Below, in pieces: positions 13,683-24,857 of a DNA stretch of 64,000 nt (position 1 is its first letter; every line of letters starts with the position of its first letter). The notes under the pieces were generated by a model. It did no database searches. It was not told the DNA's origin and saw only the letters and a list, made by a program, of their open reading frames with translations. The stretch comes from Sporodiniella umbellata (lineage: Eukaryota; Mucoromycota; Mucoromycetes; Mucorales; Rhizopodaceae). The DNA lies in assembly GCA_025677835.1 (NCBI GenBank), contig JAIXMR010000058.1, forward strand, positions 97,468 to 161,467, written 5' to 3'. The translations under genes were made by a program, and so were the position numbers.

Positions 13683-16048
13683 ATGCGATTATCGTTCATA
13701 GCCGCGGTTTTTGCTTCTGCTGTTGCCTTGTGTGAAGGTTCCACCAAGATGGTGATTGGGTAACACCCTTTACACCCTCTCTTCCATTGTTCCTGACGTT
13801 TTCTAGATATTTTCCAAACTGGCTATATGCCAATTACCCTGTTGAGAACATCCCCTACACGAAATATACGCATATCAACTATGGTAAAAGACGAGCCATT
13901 TTCAGAGCGTATTCTTATCTTCATTGTCATTGTATATAGCTTTTGCCATCCTTAATAACCCCGACCACCTTCCATCCTTTACCGACGACTGGGCGGTTGA
14001 AAGCTCCCTACCAAAATTAGTCCAGATGGCTCATGCTAGTCAAACCAAAGTGCTTTTGTCTGTGGGTGGATGGACAGGCTCCCAAAGATTTAGCCCCATG
14101 GTAGCTGACCCAACTTCTCGTGCCAAATTTATTCAGTGGAATATCAACTTTATTGAACAGTACAACACAGATGGTGTAGACATTGATTGGGAATATCCTG
14201 GAAAAGAGGCTGCTGGCTGTAATCAAGTTTCACCAGACGATTCTGAAAATTTTTTGCTGTTGTTGAAAGAGCTGAGAACTGCTTTAGACGCACGATTCCC
14301 TCAGTCGCGTAAAGAAATATCAATGGCAGTTCATGTCCAGCCGTTTGTAAAAGCAGGTACCCCCATGACTGATGTCTCTCGATTTGTACCTTACTTTGAT
14401 CGTGTCAACATCATGACATACGGTAAATCTATTTCTTTTGTTTTGTTTTCACAAAAGCTAAATACTTTAAATATATACATTCAAAGATATGAATGGAGCT
14501 TGGTCTTCCACAACAGGTCCAAACGCCCCTTTCAAGTACGAGGAAGGTAAAGGATCGCCATTTTCATACGCCGAAAGCATTCAACAATGGAAAAAGGCGG
14601 GTGTTCCTGCAGAGAAGATTACAGCTGGTTTAGCATTTTATGGTCGCTCAATGAAGACAAACGTTAATATGATTTCCGACCCCACAAACCAGTACCAATC
14701 ATCTCAAGTAGGCGCGCCTCAAGGAGATTCTGATGACGCTTATTGGAATGATGCTTCTTGTAATTCTGAAGCTGGAGGACTATCTGGTACTGAAAAAAAA
14801 AAAAAATAGCCAAAAATGGATACTTACCTCTAATAGGTGTTTGGAAATGGACAAATCTTCGCAAGGAAGGTCTTTTGATGGACGATTTTGTCACACCTGG
14901 GAAAGGATGGATTCGTAATTGGGATGATGTATCCAAGACGCCTTGGCTATTCAACCCTTCTACCCAGAACTATATTACTTACGACGATCCTCAGTCACTG
15001 GATATAAAAGTAAAACATGCTTTGTGCGAAGACTTGGGTGGTGTTATGGTGTGGTAAATCTTGTCTTTTCTCTTTGTATAACAAAAGAGTCTAACATAAA
15101 CTATTTAAAGGGATATTCATCAAGACAACGGTGAGCTCTTAGATGTAGTCAATAGAATCCATGACACTACACATTCTTGTGAAACGAACAGCGCCGATCT
15201 CAACGGTAAACCAGTTACAGGTGGCTTGAAACCATCAATCGCAGGCTCCGGTCAAACACTCCCCAGTGTAGCTGTAGACGCCTCGAAGCTATTACCAAAG
15301 CCTTCTATTGCAGTCGTAAGTGCATCTAGCCAAGCGTCTATGGCTCCCTATTCCGTAATTCCAATTGTTTCTGGCCAAGCATCGGTAGCTTCTTCTGCTG
15401 CTGGATATAAACCTTCTTTATCTATACGACCTTCTGCTAGCAGCAATTTTGTGTCTGATGCTCCATTGCCTACAAACCAAGCGGTTTCTACTGCTGCAGG
15501 ATTCACTCCTCAAGTCACAGCTAAAGCCGAACAGCAGCTTGCCATGGGAAAAAGCTGCTCTATTCCTGGAGAGCAAAAATGTGTTAAAAACGGTCTATCA
15601 AGTCAATGGGTGACCTGTAACTTCAACCAGTGGGTTGTACGTGAGTGTGCGACAGGTCTTGTTTGTTATGATTTAGGTAAAAACATTATGTCTAAAGATG
15701 ATTATCTCACATAACTGAATAGCTGGTGGAAATCTTTACTGTGATGCTCCCTCTCATAAACTTCTTAAACGTAGTGTTCATGTACAAGACACAAGAGTGT
15801 CAGTATCATCCTATGCATCGCAGTCATCTGCCTCTTACATGTCACAAAAACCTATGATGAGTCAGCTACCGTTCATTGAAAGACCAAAAAAAAAGGCCTC
15901 GGTAAAGTTCAACAAAGATAAATCCTTCAAAGGACACAGGAACAATGCATCAATGATTAGAAATCCTAGGAAGAAACCTTTGATGAAAGACAACCATAAA
16001 TTTGCATTAGCAGTAGAAAAGCCAAATGAACATGCAGTTCATATTTAA
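13683..16048 (+). CDS. Secreted GH18 chitinase with CBM19-like module, 681 aa
   Basis: Seven exons (introns 13760-13806, 13884-13939, 14423-14486, 14787-14836, 15054-15110, 15677-15722). Signal peptide MRLSFIAAVFASAVALCEG. GH18 barrel with VLLSVGGWTGS and the catalytic DGVDIDWEYPG (DxxDxDxE, Glu intact), followed by MTYDMNGAW and WNDA/GVMVWD segments. A Ser/Ala/Pro-rich linker (about residues 400-500) leads to a cysteine-rich module, CSIPGEQKC ... WVTCNFNQWVVREC ... VCYDL ... NLYC, matching CBM19 chitin-binding modules. After it comes LLKRSV, a KR dibasic site, then a roughly 105-residue Ser-rich and very basic tail. Acts on cell-wall chitin outside the cell. Tail-to-tail with the SMARCAL1-like gene, 64 bp apart. 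Confidence 0.95.
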
Positions 16049-16112
16049 TTATCTATTTTATTTATAGTTTACAAAAAAAAAAAAAAAAATACGTTACAAT
16101 AAACAGGTACTA

Positions 16113-18395
16113 TTATTGGGTATTATCGGGTATAGGCCATTGAATATCATCTAAGGTGTTGGGGGCAACCAAATATTTGACAATCAGTGGGCTGGTTCGA
16201 TTAGTAGACTATGAAATATAAGCACCTCGCAATTTTATAGCTATTTTACCTTAAAGTACTTTTCAATCGCTTTTGCTTTGTTTCGTTTCAAAGGGATTTC
16301 GTTAAATATGACCAAGTCCGCTGCACTAAGGCATGAGCTTTCAAGGTTTTTTAGCTTCATATCAACAAACACAATTCGACTGCTAGTTTTGAATTCTTGA
16401 GCCTCTTGAAAAGCTGTTTCCGAGTTGCATACATTGGCATATTTAATCTGTATCATTAGCTTTTTTTTTTTTTTTTTTTTTTTTACATCTACTTGATTGT
16501 TGTTTTTACCTTTCTAGCATTCAGTACTTCTTTTAAACTATCAGCCACTTCGTCGTGATACCATACGATTGCGATTTTCATTGCTCTGAAGCTTAAAATA
16601 GCATAATCAAGATAATCTTTAAAAAAAATCATTTTGGCTTCGCATGTTTTTTTGTACTAATAGACAACATTTAGTACAAGTTCCCAATTCGTCTTCTTCA
16701 AAGGAAGGGTACATAAAAAACAAGAAAAGTATACGTTACCATGGCCATGTATAGAGGTAATTTTTCGCTCATCGAAAGGTCGTCACTTATCTGAGTATCT
16801 ACAAAGTCTTCTACTTTGACTGAAACAACAACCACTTCGCAGATGTGTTTTGGTATTTGACTTGCTATGACTGGCATTCGAGGGCTATGCCAAACTAATC
16901 TATCTAGTACATATTGTAACTCTTCTGAATTTGATCTGCCGTTATAAATCCATCCAATGACCTGTTGTTTAGGGTCACAATAACGTTTTGCAAATTTATC
17001 GAACGTCGTCACAAGGTCCGGCCGAATAGCCTTTACTGATGTATACAAGTCCACTGGTAAACAATGGCTGGCTATCTCTGAAAGCAAAATAAGCCGTGGA
17101 CAGCTTTCTAATAACTCTATAAACGCTTTGTTGTGTGTGTTCTGAAAGAGAGTTAGAGTATTGTCTACTTTTTGATAGTCAATACTTACTCCTCTTGCTT
17201 TCATATACTGGGCGCCGTCGCAAATAGCCACCTTTAATTTTGCATTTTTTATCTGGTTTCTTCTTCTTGTTGCTACTTCGTGGGTTGTGATATAGAACAA
17301 AACGCGTTGAGGCTCAGAATCAGATTCATTCTCCTCTTCTTCTTGATATTCTTTGCTGGCTGATGCACGTTTTCTCTTTTTGGATACTTTTGGCTTTGAT
17401 GTTTTTTTTTTGACACCTTTAAATATATCGGTTCTTGCGTCTGGCAGAATACATACTTCATCATCATCAAAACCGAAAAAGTTTTCAATTTCTTCTTTCC
17501 AAGTGTGAAGTAACACAGACGGACAGACAACTAGCACGGGCCACTCTTTACAATACGCATAAGCGATGGCTAGCGATTCTGGTATTTTACCAATACCTCC
17601 TTCGTTTGCTACTAGTAGTCTCCCTTTGTTTTCAATTGCCTTTCGGACACCGTCCTGTTGAAATTTGTAAAGCTTGTCATGTACCTCTGACTCAACAAAT
17701 CGGCTCCATCGATCCATCAGTTCTATGTCCATCGTATCGTCTTCCTCAAAACTATCTTCCTGAAGTTCCTGCTCCTTGGATTTTGATAAATCTTTAAGCC
17801 TCAACGGTTTAGTCAATAGATGTTGAACAATAGGCTGTGGGATTGGATCGATTTCGATTTGAAGGTTAGGTGTATTGACTGGCAGTGTTTTAATAGCCTT
17901 TCTATACGCTTCTAGTGTCGCAGGAATCACCCACTTTCCTAAAGTATCGTTCCAGGCTATGTCCTTGATGTTTTTTATAACAGGGAGAATTGTAGAATTC
18001 GCAGAATAATCAATCGAAATTTCAGAGTCGGACAACAAGGTGAAAGCTACACGCGTTTTTGAACGAGTGAGTGGAACGAATTCTATGTCCATATTCTGGC
18101 TATTGCGTAGTACATAAGGTGCTGTGTCTTTGTTGAACCTGTTACCGGAAATTTCATTTCCTTGTCTATAGGAGTCTAAAGAGTGCTGAATAAAGCTATA
18201 GGGCGATTCATCCCACTGAAAGAAACGACATGCATTCGATGCACACTATAATAGACTGTTACAAAAATACAAGTATACGCATATTGAATAGATCTGTATT
18301 TATTTTACTCTCCAATACCAACGCCCCCTATTAAGATTGGGAGCTCTGGATTCTAGAATGATGGCCTCATTTCCACACTTGCAAGTAACTGTCAT
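16113..18395 (-). CDS. SMARCAL1/HARP-type SNF2 protein with GRF finger and degenerate ATPase motifs, 677 aa
   Basis: Five exons: 18395-18309, 18245-16740, 16656-16510, 16447-16250, 16208-16113 (2034 nt). An N-terminal GRF zinc finger is built across intron 1: CKCGNEAII, NRGRWYW and CRFFQWDE. A HARP-like segment follows (IKDIAWNDTLGKWVIP, about residues 105-150), then two RecA-like lobes. The SNF2 fold is clear (KLYKFQQDGVRKAI, VLVVCPSVLLHTWKEEI, LIVKYLVAPNTLDD), but catalytic motifs are changed: motif I NEGGIGKI instead of DEMGLGKT (about residue 244), motif II CDGAQYMK instead of DESH (about 370), motif III LILLSEIA instead of LLLSGTP (about 414), and the HRIGQ arginine motif VI is absent. 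SMARCAL1 family members anneal RPA-coated DNA and remodel forks. Here loss of ATPase activity is inferred, while DNA binding by GRF may persist. Confidence 0.85.
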
Positions 18396-19281
18396 TTCCA
18401 GAAAAACAGTAGCAAGAAAAAAAAAGGGGGGGAGTGAGAAAAAAACAAGTTTAATCACAGACTTATCACTTGGGATTTGATTTGATAGGAGTCCTCTATG
18501 GCTTTGCATTGAACATTTAAATAGAGCCACATTGAAAACAAATGTGCCTGCTTTTTTTTTTTTTCTCTAAAACCAAACTTTGGTGAAGCCTTATGTGAAC
18601 TGGAAAAGAAAAACAGTATAGCCAGTTATTTATATTGTTTGTCAATAAACAGATACTACGATTTCTATGAAAAACGAATATAAAAAGGCTCTATGGGATT
18701 TCTGTGTCAGGGGTTTGAAGACTAGTGCCGACAATCTGCACTGTCTGTTATAAAATTGATGTCAAATTTCGCGAAAGGGGGTAGTCAGTTCCGGAAAATC
18801 ATTAGTTTTTCTCAGTAAAAAAAGGCTCTAAGCCAATCAGGTTGGGCCCTTGTCTCAGTAGAAGGTAGATCTAAACTCTCCTGGATCCTATTGACGATTT
18901 TAGCCAATAGGATCAAGCCTTTTTTGTAAAAAGAATATCTACATTAGCAATTCGTTTTCTAATTTCTACACCTCTTTTCGTAGTGCTTTTTTATAACAAA
19001 AGAAAGTAAATGGAACGGAATCTTTGTCGCTTTCTACATCTTTTTGTTTGCTGACTTGGTTATTTCCTTTTTGTATAATATAGTAAATCATAGATGCCCG
19101 AAAGATTTGAGAAAATCCAAACAATGCTTAACAGAAATAAAGTTACGCAAAATGACCCTTTTTTTTTTTTTTTTTTTTTTTTTGTATATAAGCTTTTGAC
19201 AAATGACACCTGAATCTTTAAATTCCCTCTTTCTTTGCACTAGTTTTTTTTTTCCTTGCCTTTCGAATTTTAATCGCTAGA
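18396..19281. promoter_or_regulatory. Divergent spacer, SNF2-like / 7-TM genes
   Basis: 886 bp, AT-rich, containing T-runs near 18552 and 19159-19183. No coding segment recognised. A short perfect repeat of the type tcctattgac/ccaataggat around 18888-18912 makes a small inverted repeat. Holds both promoters. Confidence 0.45.
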
Positions 19282-20459
19282 ATGGCTTATCTTGATATGA
19301 TCCAAACCAATGCAACCATCACTGTAGGTAAGTAGAAAAAACACACCTGTTTTGGGCAGCGCTGATAAAGAGTGCTTAGATGATTGGATCAACAGTATCG
19401 GTTATAAAGAAAATATGTTTTCAGTCATGTTTGTCACTGTTGGATTTTCGTGTTTTATTTGGCAATCTATTACTACGGGAATAATGTTTTATAGAACACG
19501 AAAGCCGCTTGTATGCTTGGTTTTTGTTCAGTCTATACTGGGTATTATCACTACATTTGTTACTCTATTGGTGGCATTTGTTAATGTGAACTGTACTTTT
19601 GTAACGAAAAAAGAGCCATAAACAGTGCTCTTTGTTTGATTAATTGTAAATTTTTAGAGACTTTATCTTTCTGTCATTTGTGTTAATATTGGGGATATGT
19701 CACTTCAATTTGTTTTGCTTTGGAAGGCGTATTTGGGAAATAGTCGATCTAAAATAATGCTATATCTGGGAGCAATACCTATTGGCTCAATTGCTGTGTT
19801 TATATTTATCAACTTAACGATTGGAAAATCCAACACGCATTTCGAAGGAGGGGTTTGCCTTACTCAATATCGTAGGTAGAAACGTCCCTTTAGATTAACA
19901 TTTGCCTCTAAAATATATTATCCAGCAACCTATACTGTAGTCATAAAGGCTGCTATTGATTTTGTATCAAATATATTTTTGTCTGCCTGTTTCATTCTGG
20001 TTATATACAGACATTACCGTATTTTGGGCAACAGTATTCAGAAAGTTCTTTTAACAGAAGGATTGCTTTACTGGTAAGAAAGCAAGTACTACCACACTAC
20101 TTTTTTTACTAAAAAAAAAAAAAAAACTCTTGTTTAGCTTCGGTGTATGCTTTTCAAACATAGCTACTGGAATCTTGATTACTTTACAAGTTTTAAGCGG
20201 CAGCTCGCCTGTTATATACACAATTGATTGTAAATAGCCTTTTGAACAGAAAAACAGCGTCTAAACTTTTACAGGGTACTTGGCATCTTATCTTATCATT
20301 CGACAACTCCGACATAGTAAAGCTACACAATCGAACGAGGAAGAAGACGGAGAGATAGACACAACCGCTTCCCACCTATATATTAAACCAAGGAATGACT
20401 TTGAAGCCAATCCTTCTATTGTTCCAGACTCTAATACGAGCTACAGTCACTCTTTTTAA
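19282..20459 (+). CDS. Orphan seven-transmembrane protein, 301 aa
   Basis: Six exons (introns 19328-19379, 19601-19657, 19872-19925, 20074-20137, 20230-20274). Seven hydrophobic segments are visible at about residues 29-51, 58-83, 90-114, 122-143, 163-190, 205-230 and 236-256. Before the first lies a short extracellular-type N-terminus with an N-x-T site (NAT). A cytosolic C-tail of about 45 polar residues (SNEEEDGEIDTT) ends the protein. Topology and tail resemble a G-protein-coupled receptor, but I see no diagnostic family motif (no DRY, NPxxY or rhodopsin Schiff-base lysine motif), so the class is not assigned. A plasma-membrane receptor or sensor is inference. Exon 2 acceptor at 19379 was chosen because the nearer cag at 19359 gives an early stop. 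Confidence 0.8.
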
Positions 20460-21389
20460 ATAAACAATCTATAATCGTTTCTATACAAACAACTGCTATA
20501 GCTCAACTGACCTTGTTATAGTAATTCCGTTAATAAACTTGGATCTCAAGGTTTATCCAAAAGGGATAGAGCTAAGGTGTTTATTTATTTATTCTTTTTT
20601 TTTTTTTTAAAAAAAAAAAAAAAAGAATAGCTCCCTTGAAAATGCATCTTTATGAAAAACCAAAAGACAACAAATGAATTGTTTCTTGTTACGTGATGAT
20701 TTTGTTTGTTATGGTTGCAACATAAAAAAAAAAAAATTGTCTCGTCTTTAGTTGTTTATGTTCGACTGTCTTTACGATGCTATCCATTGGCAATAACTAT
20801 ACAGTTTGATTAGAACTGAGAACTATAGAGATCAAGACTTTAGTCAACTGTAAACTCTTTAGAAACTATAGCGGGTTATTCTGTTGCAAGCCATAGCTAT
20901 AGACACTGTACAGTAAACTATTGATGATCAGAAGCTAATACGGCTTTGTTTTGAGGATTAGACGAGCTTAAAAAACCTTGTAAAATGACACTATTCAATA
21001 GTCTTTTATTGGGCTTCATGGATTAGTTTTTTTTTTTTCTTTTCTTTTTTTCTATTGTTTCTGTTTTTAAAGTATGCTTATCATCGTCAGAGATTACCTT
21101 AAGTAAAAGTTGCTTCATGGAAACAATTTGATGACAAAAGGCAGACACTTAGTCAACCTATACAACTACTGTTAGACTACTCAAGATATATTTCATTCAA
21201 GAAGGCGATTTGATTGATTACAACAGTACTTTTCATATCAAATACAAGAGCTGGTATAGAAAGTAAAAAGAGCTCTGGAAATATGACTGCTAAATCGTTA
21301 CACCATTCTCGTCACAGTAACAAAAAATTCTTTTCTAGGCTTTTTTCCTTTTCACGTTTTTTTTTTTTTTTTTTATCTCGATACAAAGT
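20460..21389. other. Spacer, no gene seen
   Basis: 930 bp between two plus-strand genes. Contains a T(14)A(16) junction at 20595-20624 and further A/T runs (20725, 21027-21050, 21359-21374). A cluster of ctatag/ctgtac/acagt repeats around 20795-20930 (several copies of aactatag and tagtcaac-like words) gives weak local self-similarity. No coding signal. Confidence 0.5.
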
Positions 21390-21554
21390 ATGGAGGAGCA
21401 TGACTATGAGTCGCTAGGAGCTAATACAACAATGGCACAAAACGCTTTAGCTGGAGCATTGGCAGGTATCGGAGAGCACTGTATTATGTATCCTGTAGAC
21501 AGTATCAAGGTAAATATATATATATATATATATATATAATTTTTTGACAGCTTA

Positions 21555-21587
<33 letters not shown>

Positions 21588-22376
21588 CAAGAAAACAAGC
21601 AATAGAAACAGCAGCTATTCAAAACACGACTAGAGGATTGTGGAAAGGCGTAAGCTCGGTCGTGTTAGGAGCAGGACCTGCACATGCTTTACACTTTGCC
21701 ACCTATGAATTTTGTAAAGATTTTTTCACTGCCCACGGAAATCCCATGGCATCTGCCACAGCGGGCGCGTGCGCAACGATTGCTCACGATACCTTAATGA
21801 CACCTTTTGATGGTAAAAAGAGAAAGAAAACACAAGGAGCAATTTTTTTTTTTTTTTTGATCTAATGATTTGTAAAAATTAGTGGTGAAACAAAGGATGC
21901 AACTAAAACACTCGACTTATAAAACTATTCGAGAGTGCGCAAAGACTGTTTATATGAAAGAAGGCATCAAGGCATTTTATATTTCACTACCCACCACTCT
22001 TATGATGTCTGTTCCTTTCCAGTCCATCCAATTCTCAACCTATGAATATTTTAGAAAAAAGTTAAAATCAGAAGGTTATGATCCCAAGACACATATTATA
22101 GCAGGCGCCATCTCAGGGGCTGTAGCTTCTTCCATCACTACACCTTTGGATGTTGTTAAAACGGTTTTGCAGACAAGAGGAACAGACCCCTCGATTCAAC
22201 ATATCACTGGATTTAGACAGGCAGCTGGGTTAATTGTGTCACGCTACGGTCTTTGCGGCTTATTTAGAGGATTTAAGCCGAGAATACTGACTCATATTCC
22301 CAGTACAGCGATCAGTTGGGGTGTTTATGAATACATCAAATGGATTATACATCAAAATAATCAACTTTTACAATAG
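21390..22376 (+). CDS. Mitoferrin-type mitochondrial carrier (Mrs3/Mrs4 family), 279 aa
   Basis: Inner-membrane carrier importing ferrous iron into mitochondria for haem and Fe-S synthesis. Exons 21390-21509, 21587-21812, 21883-22376. Three carrier repeats: PVDSIKTR, PFDVVKQR and PLDVVKTV signatures (PxDxxK). Family marks include GALAGIGEHCIMYPVDSIK, LWKGVSSVVLGAGPAHA and FRGFKPRILTHIPSTAISW. The exon-2 acceptor is uncertain. Using aag at 21585-21586, straight after a 30-nt A-run, yields the expected PVDSIKTR; using ttttttgacag ending at 21550 would be a stronger acceptor and stays in frame, but adds Leu-Thr and about ten lysines. I prefer the first because it restores the carrier signature. 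The matrix loop of repeat 1 is then about 12 residues shorter than in yeast Mrs3. Confidence 0.88.
21510..21586 (+). repeat. (TA)n plus A30 tract inside mitoferrin intron 1
   Basis: A run of alternating ta (about 13 units, 21513-21538) is followed by ttttttgacag and then 30 consecutive A. The A-run ends directly at the chosen splice acceptor. Length polymorphism here would move or create an encoded lysine tract, depending on which acceptor is used. Confidence 0.85.
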
Positions 22377-22973
22377 AAAAAAAAAAAAAAAAACCAAAAA
22401 AAAAAAAGGCATATAACACTGTTGAACATCTACTCACTTTTAAAATTATTCAATCATCAACTTACATCAATCTATCTATGAATTTTATTCATTATAGCTT
22501 TCGTATTAAAATAGAACCAGAAAAAAATTTGAATTTTTCTATAATTTCAAAGACAGTATTCAAAAGAAACCGTCTGTCTAGAGTCGTTTAAATAGTCTAG
22601 GATGTGTTGTTAAGTTTGATTTTATGAATTCTTGGATATCAAAGTGTATACATTGGGCGTTTATAGAAATAAATGTGAAAACAGAACGAATGGAAGTCGT
22701 GACGAGCTATCGGTTTGTAAAGAACAAGCACTGCAGACAACACTACTTTTAATAAGATCTTGTGGCAATCTAAAAGATGGCGTTCAAAGATTCCAACTTT
22801 AATAATGAGCTGTAAACTTTTTGATATGTCAAAGTAAAACACATAGAAAACACTTTATACTTTTATTTGCGTTCCTGATCTTTCAATGCGTTTTTTGTTT
22901 GTTTGTTGTAAAACATACATAGATTTGTTTTATTTCTATGGTTTATAGATTAAAAAAAAAAAAAAAAAAACTA
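22377..22973. other. Convergent spacer, mitoferrin / HIBADH
   Basis: 597 bp between two stops. A-runs at 22377-22392, 22398-22408 and 22951-22970. A minus-strand open stretch (22639-22842) has no recognisable motif and no good context, so I leave it uncalled. Confidence 0.5.
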
Positions 22974-24151
22974 CTACTTGTCCTTAGAGATCCACTAGTC
23001 AATAGTAATGCGTTAGAGATTATTTTTAAAGGTGGTTGAAGTATACCTTCAGGACACTAGAGAAATCCAAATGATTGAACTCTTTGTCCGATTCTAAAGT
23101 TTGATAGACTTTACTAGACAAAGAACCAAGGGGAGGAGAAAAGTCAACGTCTTTGGCAGCCTTCATAGCCAGTCGAAGGTCTTTGGCCATTAGTTTGTTA
23201 CTGAATCCACCAGTATATTCTCTTGATGCAGGGGCAGTTGCCACCACACCAGGATAAGGATTGCAAGCTTCAGCACTCCAACATTTTCCGGTAGAAGTGC
23301 TCAAGACAGAGTTCAACAAGGAAGGGTCCATACCGAGTCTTGTACCCAAAATCATTGCTTCTGAGACACCCATCATGTGGATACTCAACAACATATTGTT
23401 ACAGACTTTACATATCTGTCCTGCCCCACTTTCACCACAATAGGTGACGCTTTTTCCCATCCATTGTAGTACAGGTTTGATTCTATCAAAGACCTCAGCA
23501 TCAGGTGCGCCTACCATGAACGTCAAGGTGCCTGCCTGGGCTCCAGCCACGCCCCCGCTGACAGGAGCGTCTACCAACCATCCACCCTTTGCCTGGACAC
23601 GTTTGGCCAACTTGCGTACTGCTTCTGTATCGATCGTGCTTGAATCCACCCAGACAGCGTCAGTCAAATCAGACGCCACTTCCTCATACATCTTTTCTAC
23701 GTGGTCTGTACTGGGAAGCATGGTAATGAGAGTCGATGTCTGGCGAGCCACCTCCAGCGGGCTAGAGGCCTTCTTGAGCTGAGGAAATTCTTTACAAAGT
23801 GCCTGGGTTGCTTTGTAGTTGACATCATAGACATAGACAGGCTTTGTTGACTTCAAAGCCAAATTTCTAGCCATTCCAGATCCCTAGCGATAACGCGTTG
23901 AGTCAACAAAAACCTATCGCTTTCTTTTTCATTACCATTTGGCCTAAACCGATTAATCCTATAGCATCACGGCTTTTCTATTTTAAAAAAAAAAATATAT
24001 AAGTAAAAACAAAAGGGTTTAATGAACCAAGTATTTTACTATTCAACCACGGTTAGCTTTGACTTTATTTTTAGTCGCCGTTACCTCCTGTACTCATCCA
24101 TCGAGCATGACGAACCAAAGTAGTTTTGACAGTCGCTTGAAAGAAAATCAT
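22974..24151 (-). CDS. 3-hydroxyisobutyrate dehydrogenase, mitochondrial, 315 aa
   Basis: NAD-dependent oxidation of 3-hydroxyisobutyrate to methylmalonate semialdehyde in valine catabolism. Exons 24151-24085, 23958-23936, 23883-23047, 22994-22974. The N-terminus is a mitochondrial presequence (MIFFQATVKTTLVRHARWMS). The Rossmann glycine motif GLIGLGQMGSGMARNL is assembled over three exons, one only 23 nt long. Substrate and catalytic signatures DAPVSGGVAGAQAGTLTFM and GQICKVCNNMLL (catalytic Lys in KVCNN) are present, as is KDLRLAMKAAKD. The last intron (22995-23046, with a ctaac branch site) removes an early stop and gives the usual C-terminus SSVLKWISKDK. Length matches the family (about 300-335 aa). 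Exon 2 acceptor at 23959 was selected because it is in phase with the strong donor at 24084. Confidence 0.93.
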
Positions 24152-24857
24152 GAAAAGAATAAAGAAAACAAAATCCAACGGAAAGCTCTATAAATGAAGC
24201 TCATTGACCTCTCTTTTTTCCCACGATGGGCTGTCACACACATAGCATCTCACTACATGAAATACGGTGCCTTGGGTTGTATTGGGCAAAAAAAAAAAAA
24301 AAACAAAAAAAAACAAACGAGGATTGAAACCATCGACTGGGCAAATATCCAGTGGAGATGAGAGTCTTCATCTTTTACAGTTCACAAACAAAGCCTACTT
24401 ACTGGCCAAGTCCGTGAGAAAAAAAAAAAAAAAAAGATGGACTTTCTTCCGGGCGTATTGCTCATCATTCTCTCGTGGTTCAAACATAAAGTGCTGGTGT
24501 GTTGGGTCTTTATTGTTTTTCTAGCCCCGAAAAAAAAAAAAAAAATATACGTGGAAAGAGTCTTTTACTCTGGCAAATGCCTCGGTCAGTTTCTCGGCGC
24601 ATTCCTGTGGTTTATCGATCGAAACAAGCCTGATATTCAGACGTACAGTTAAAAATAAAAATAGCCTTTTCAAAGACAAACGTGTATAGAATATGTCGTT
24701 CGTAGGGTTCTAGCCTCAGCAAAACCAAACTAAACGCTTTCTTATGAAATGCTCCACCTATTTTAATCTCAGTGATCAACCGTGAAAAGAGAGATGCATC
24801 CGTTGTTTTTTTTTTTTTTTTTTGTTTTGTTTTTGTTTTTTCTTTTTTTTTTTGCCA
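24152..24857. other. Divergent spacer with unresolved coding-like segments
   Basis: 706 bp between head-to-head genes. On the minus strand about 24550-24660 reads VRLNIRLVSIDKPQEC then AEKLTEAFARVKDSFH up to a gtatat donor, and 24430-24505 reads QHFMFEPRENDEQYARKK; both look protein-like and are separated by T-runs with splice-like ends. I could not join them into one clean model (the best-fitting intron would be only 30 nt) and found no start codon. The same region on the plus strand has lower-quality open frames with poly-lysine. It may be a small minus-strand gene of 4-5 exons; not called as CDS. Confidence 0.35.

Noticed and set aside
24267..24652. Plus-strand ORFs with lysine runs between HIBADH and the kinase
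   Set aside because: Frames are driven by A-runs, have no start context and no recognisable motif; the minus strand looks more coding.
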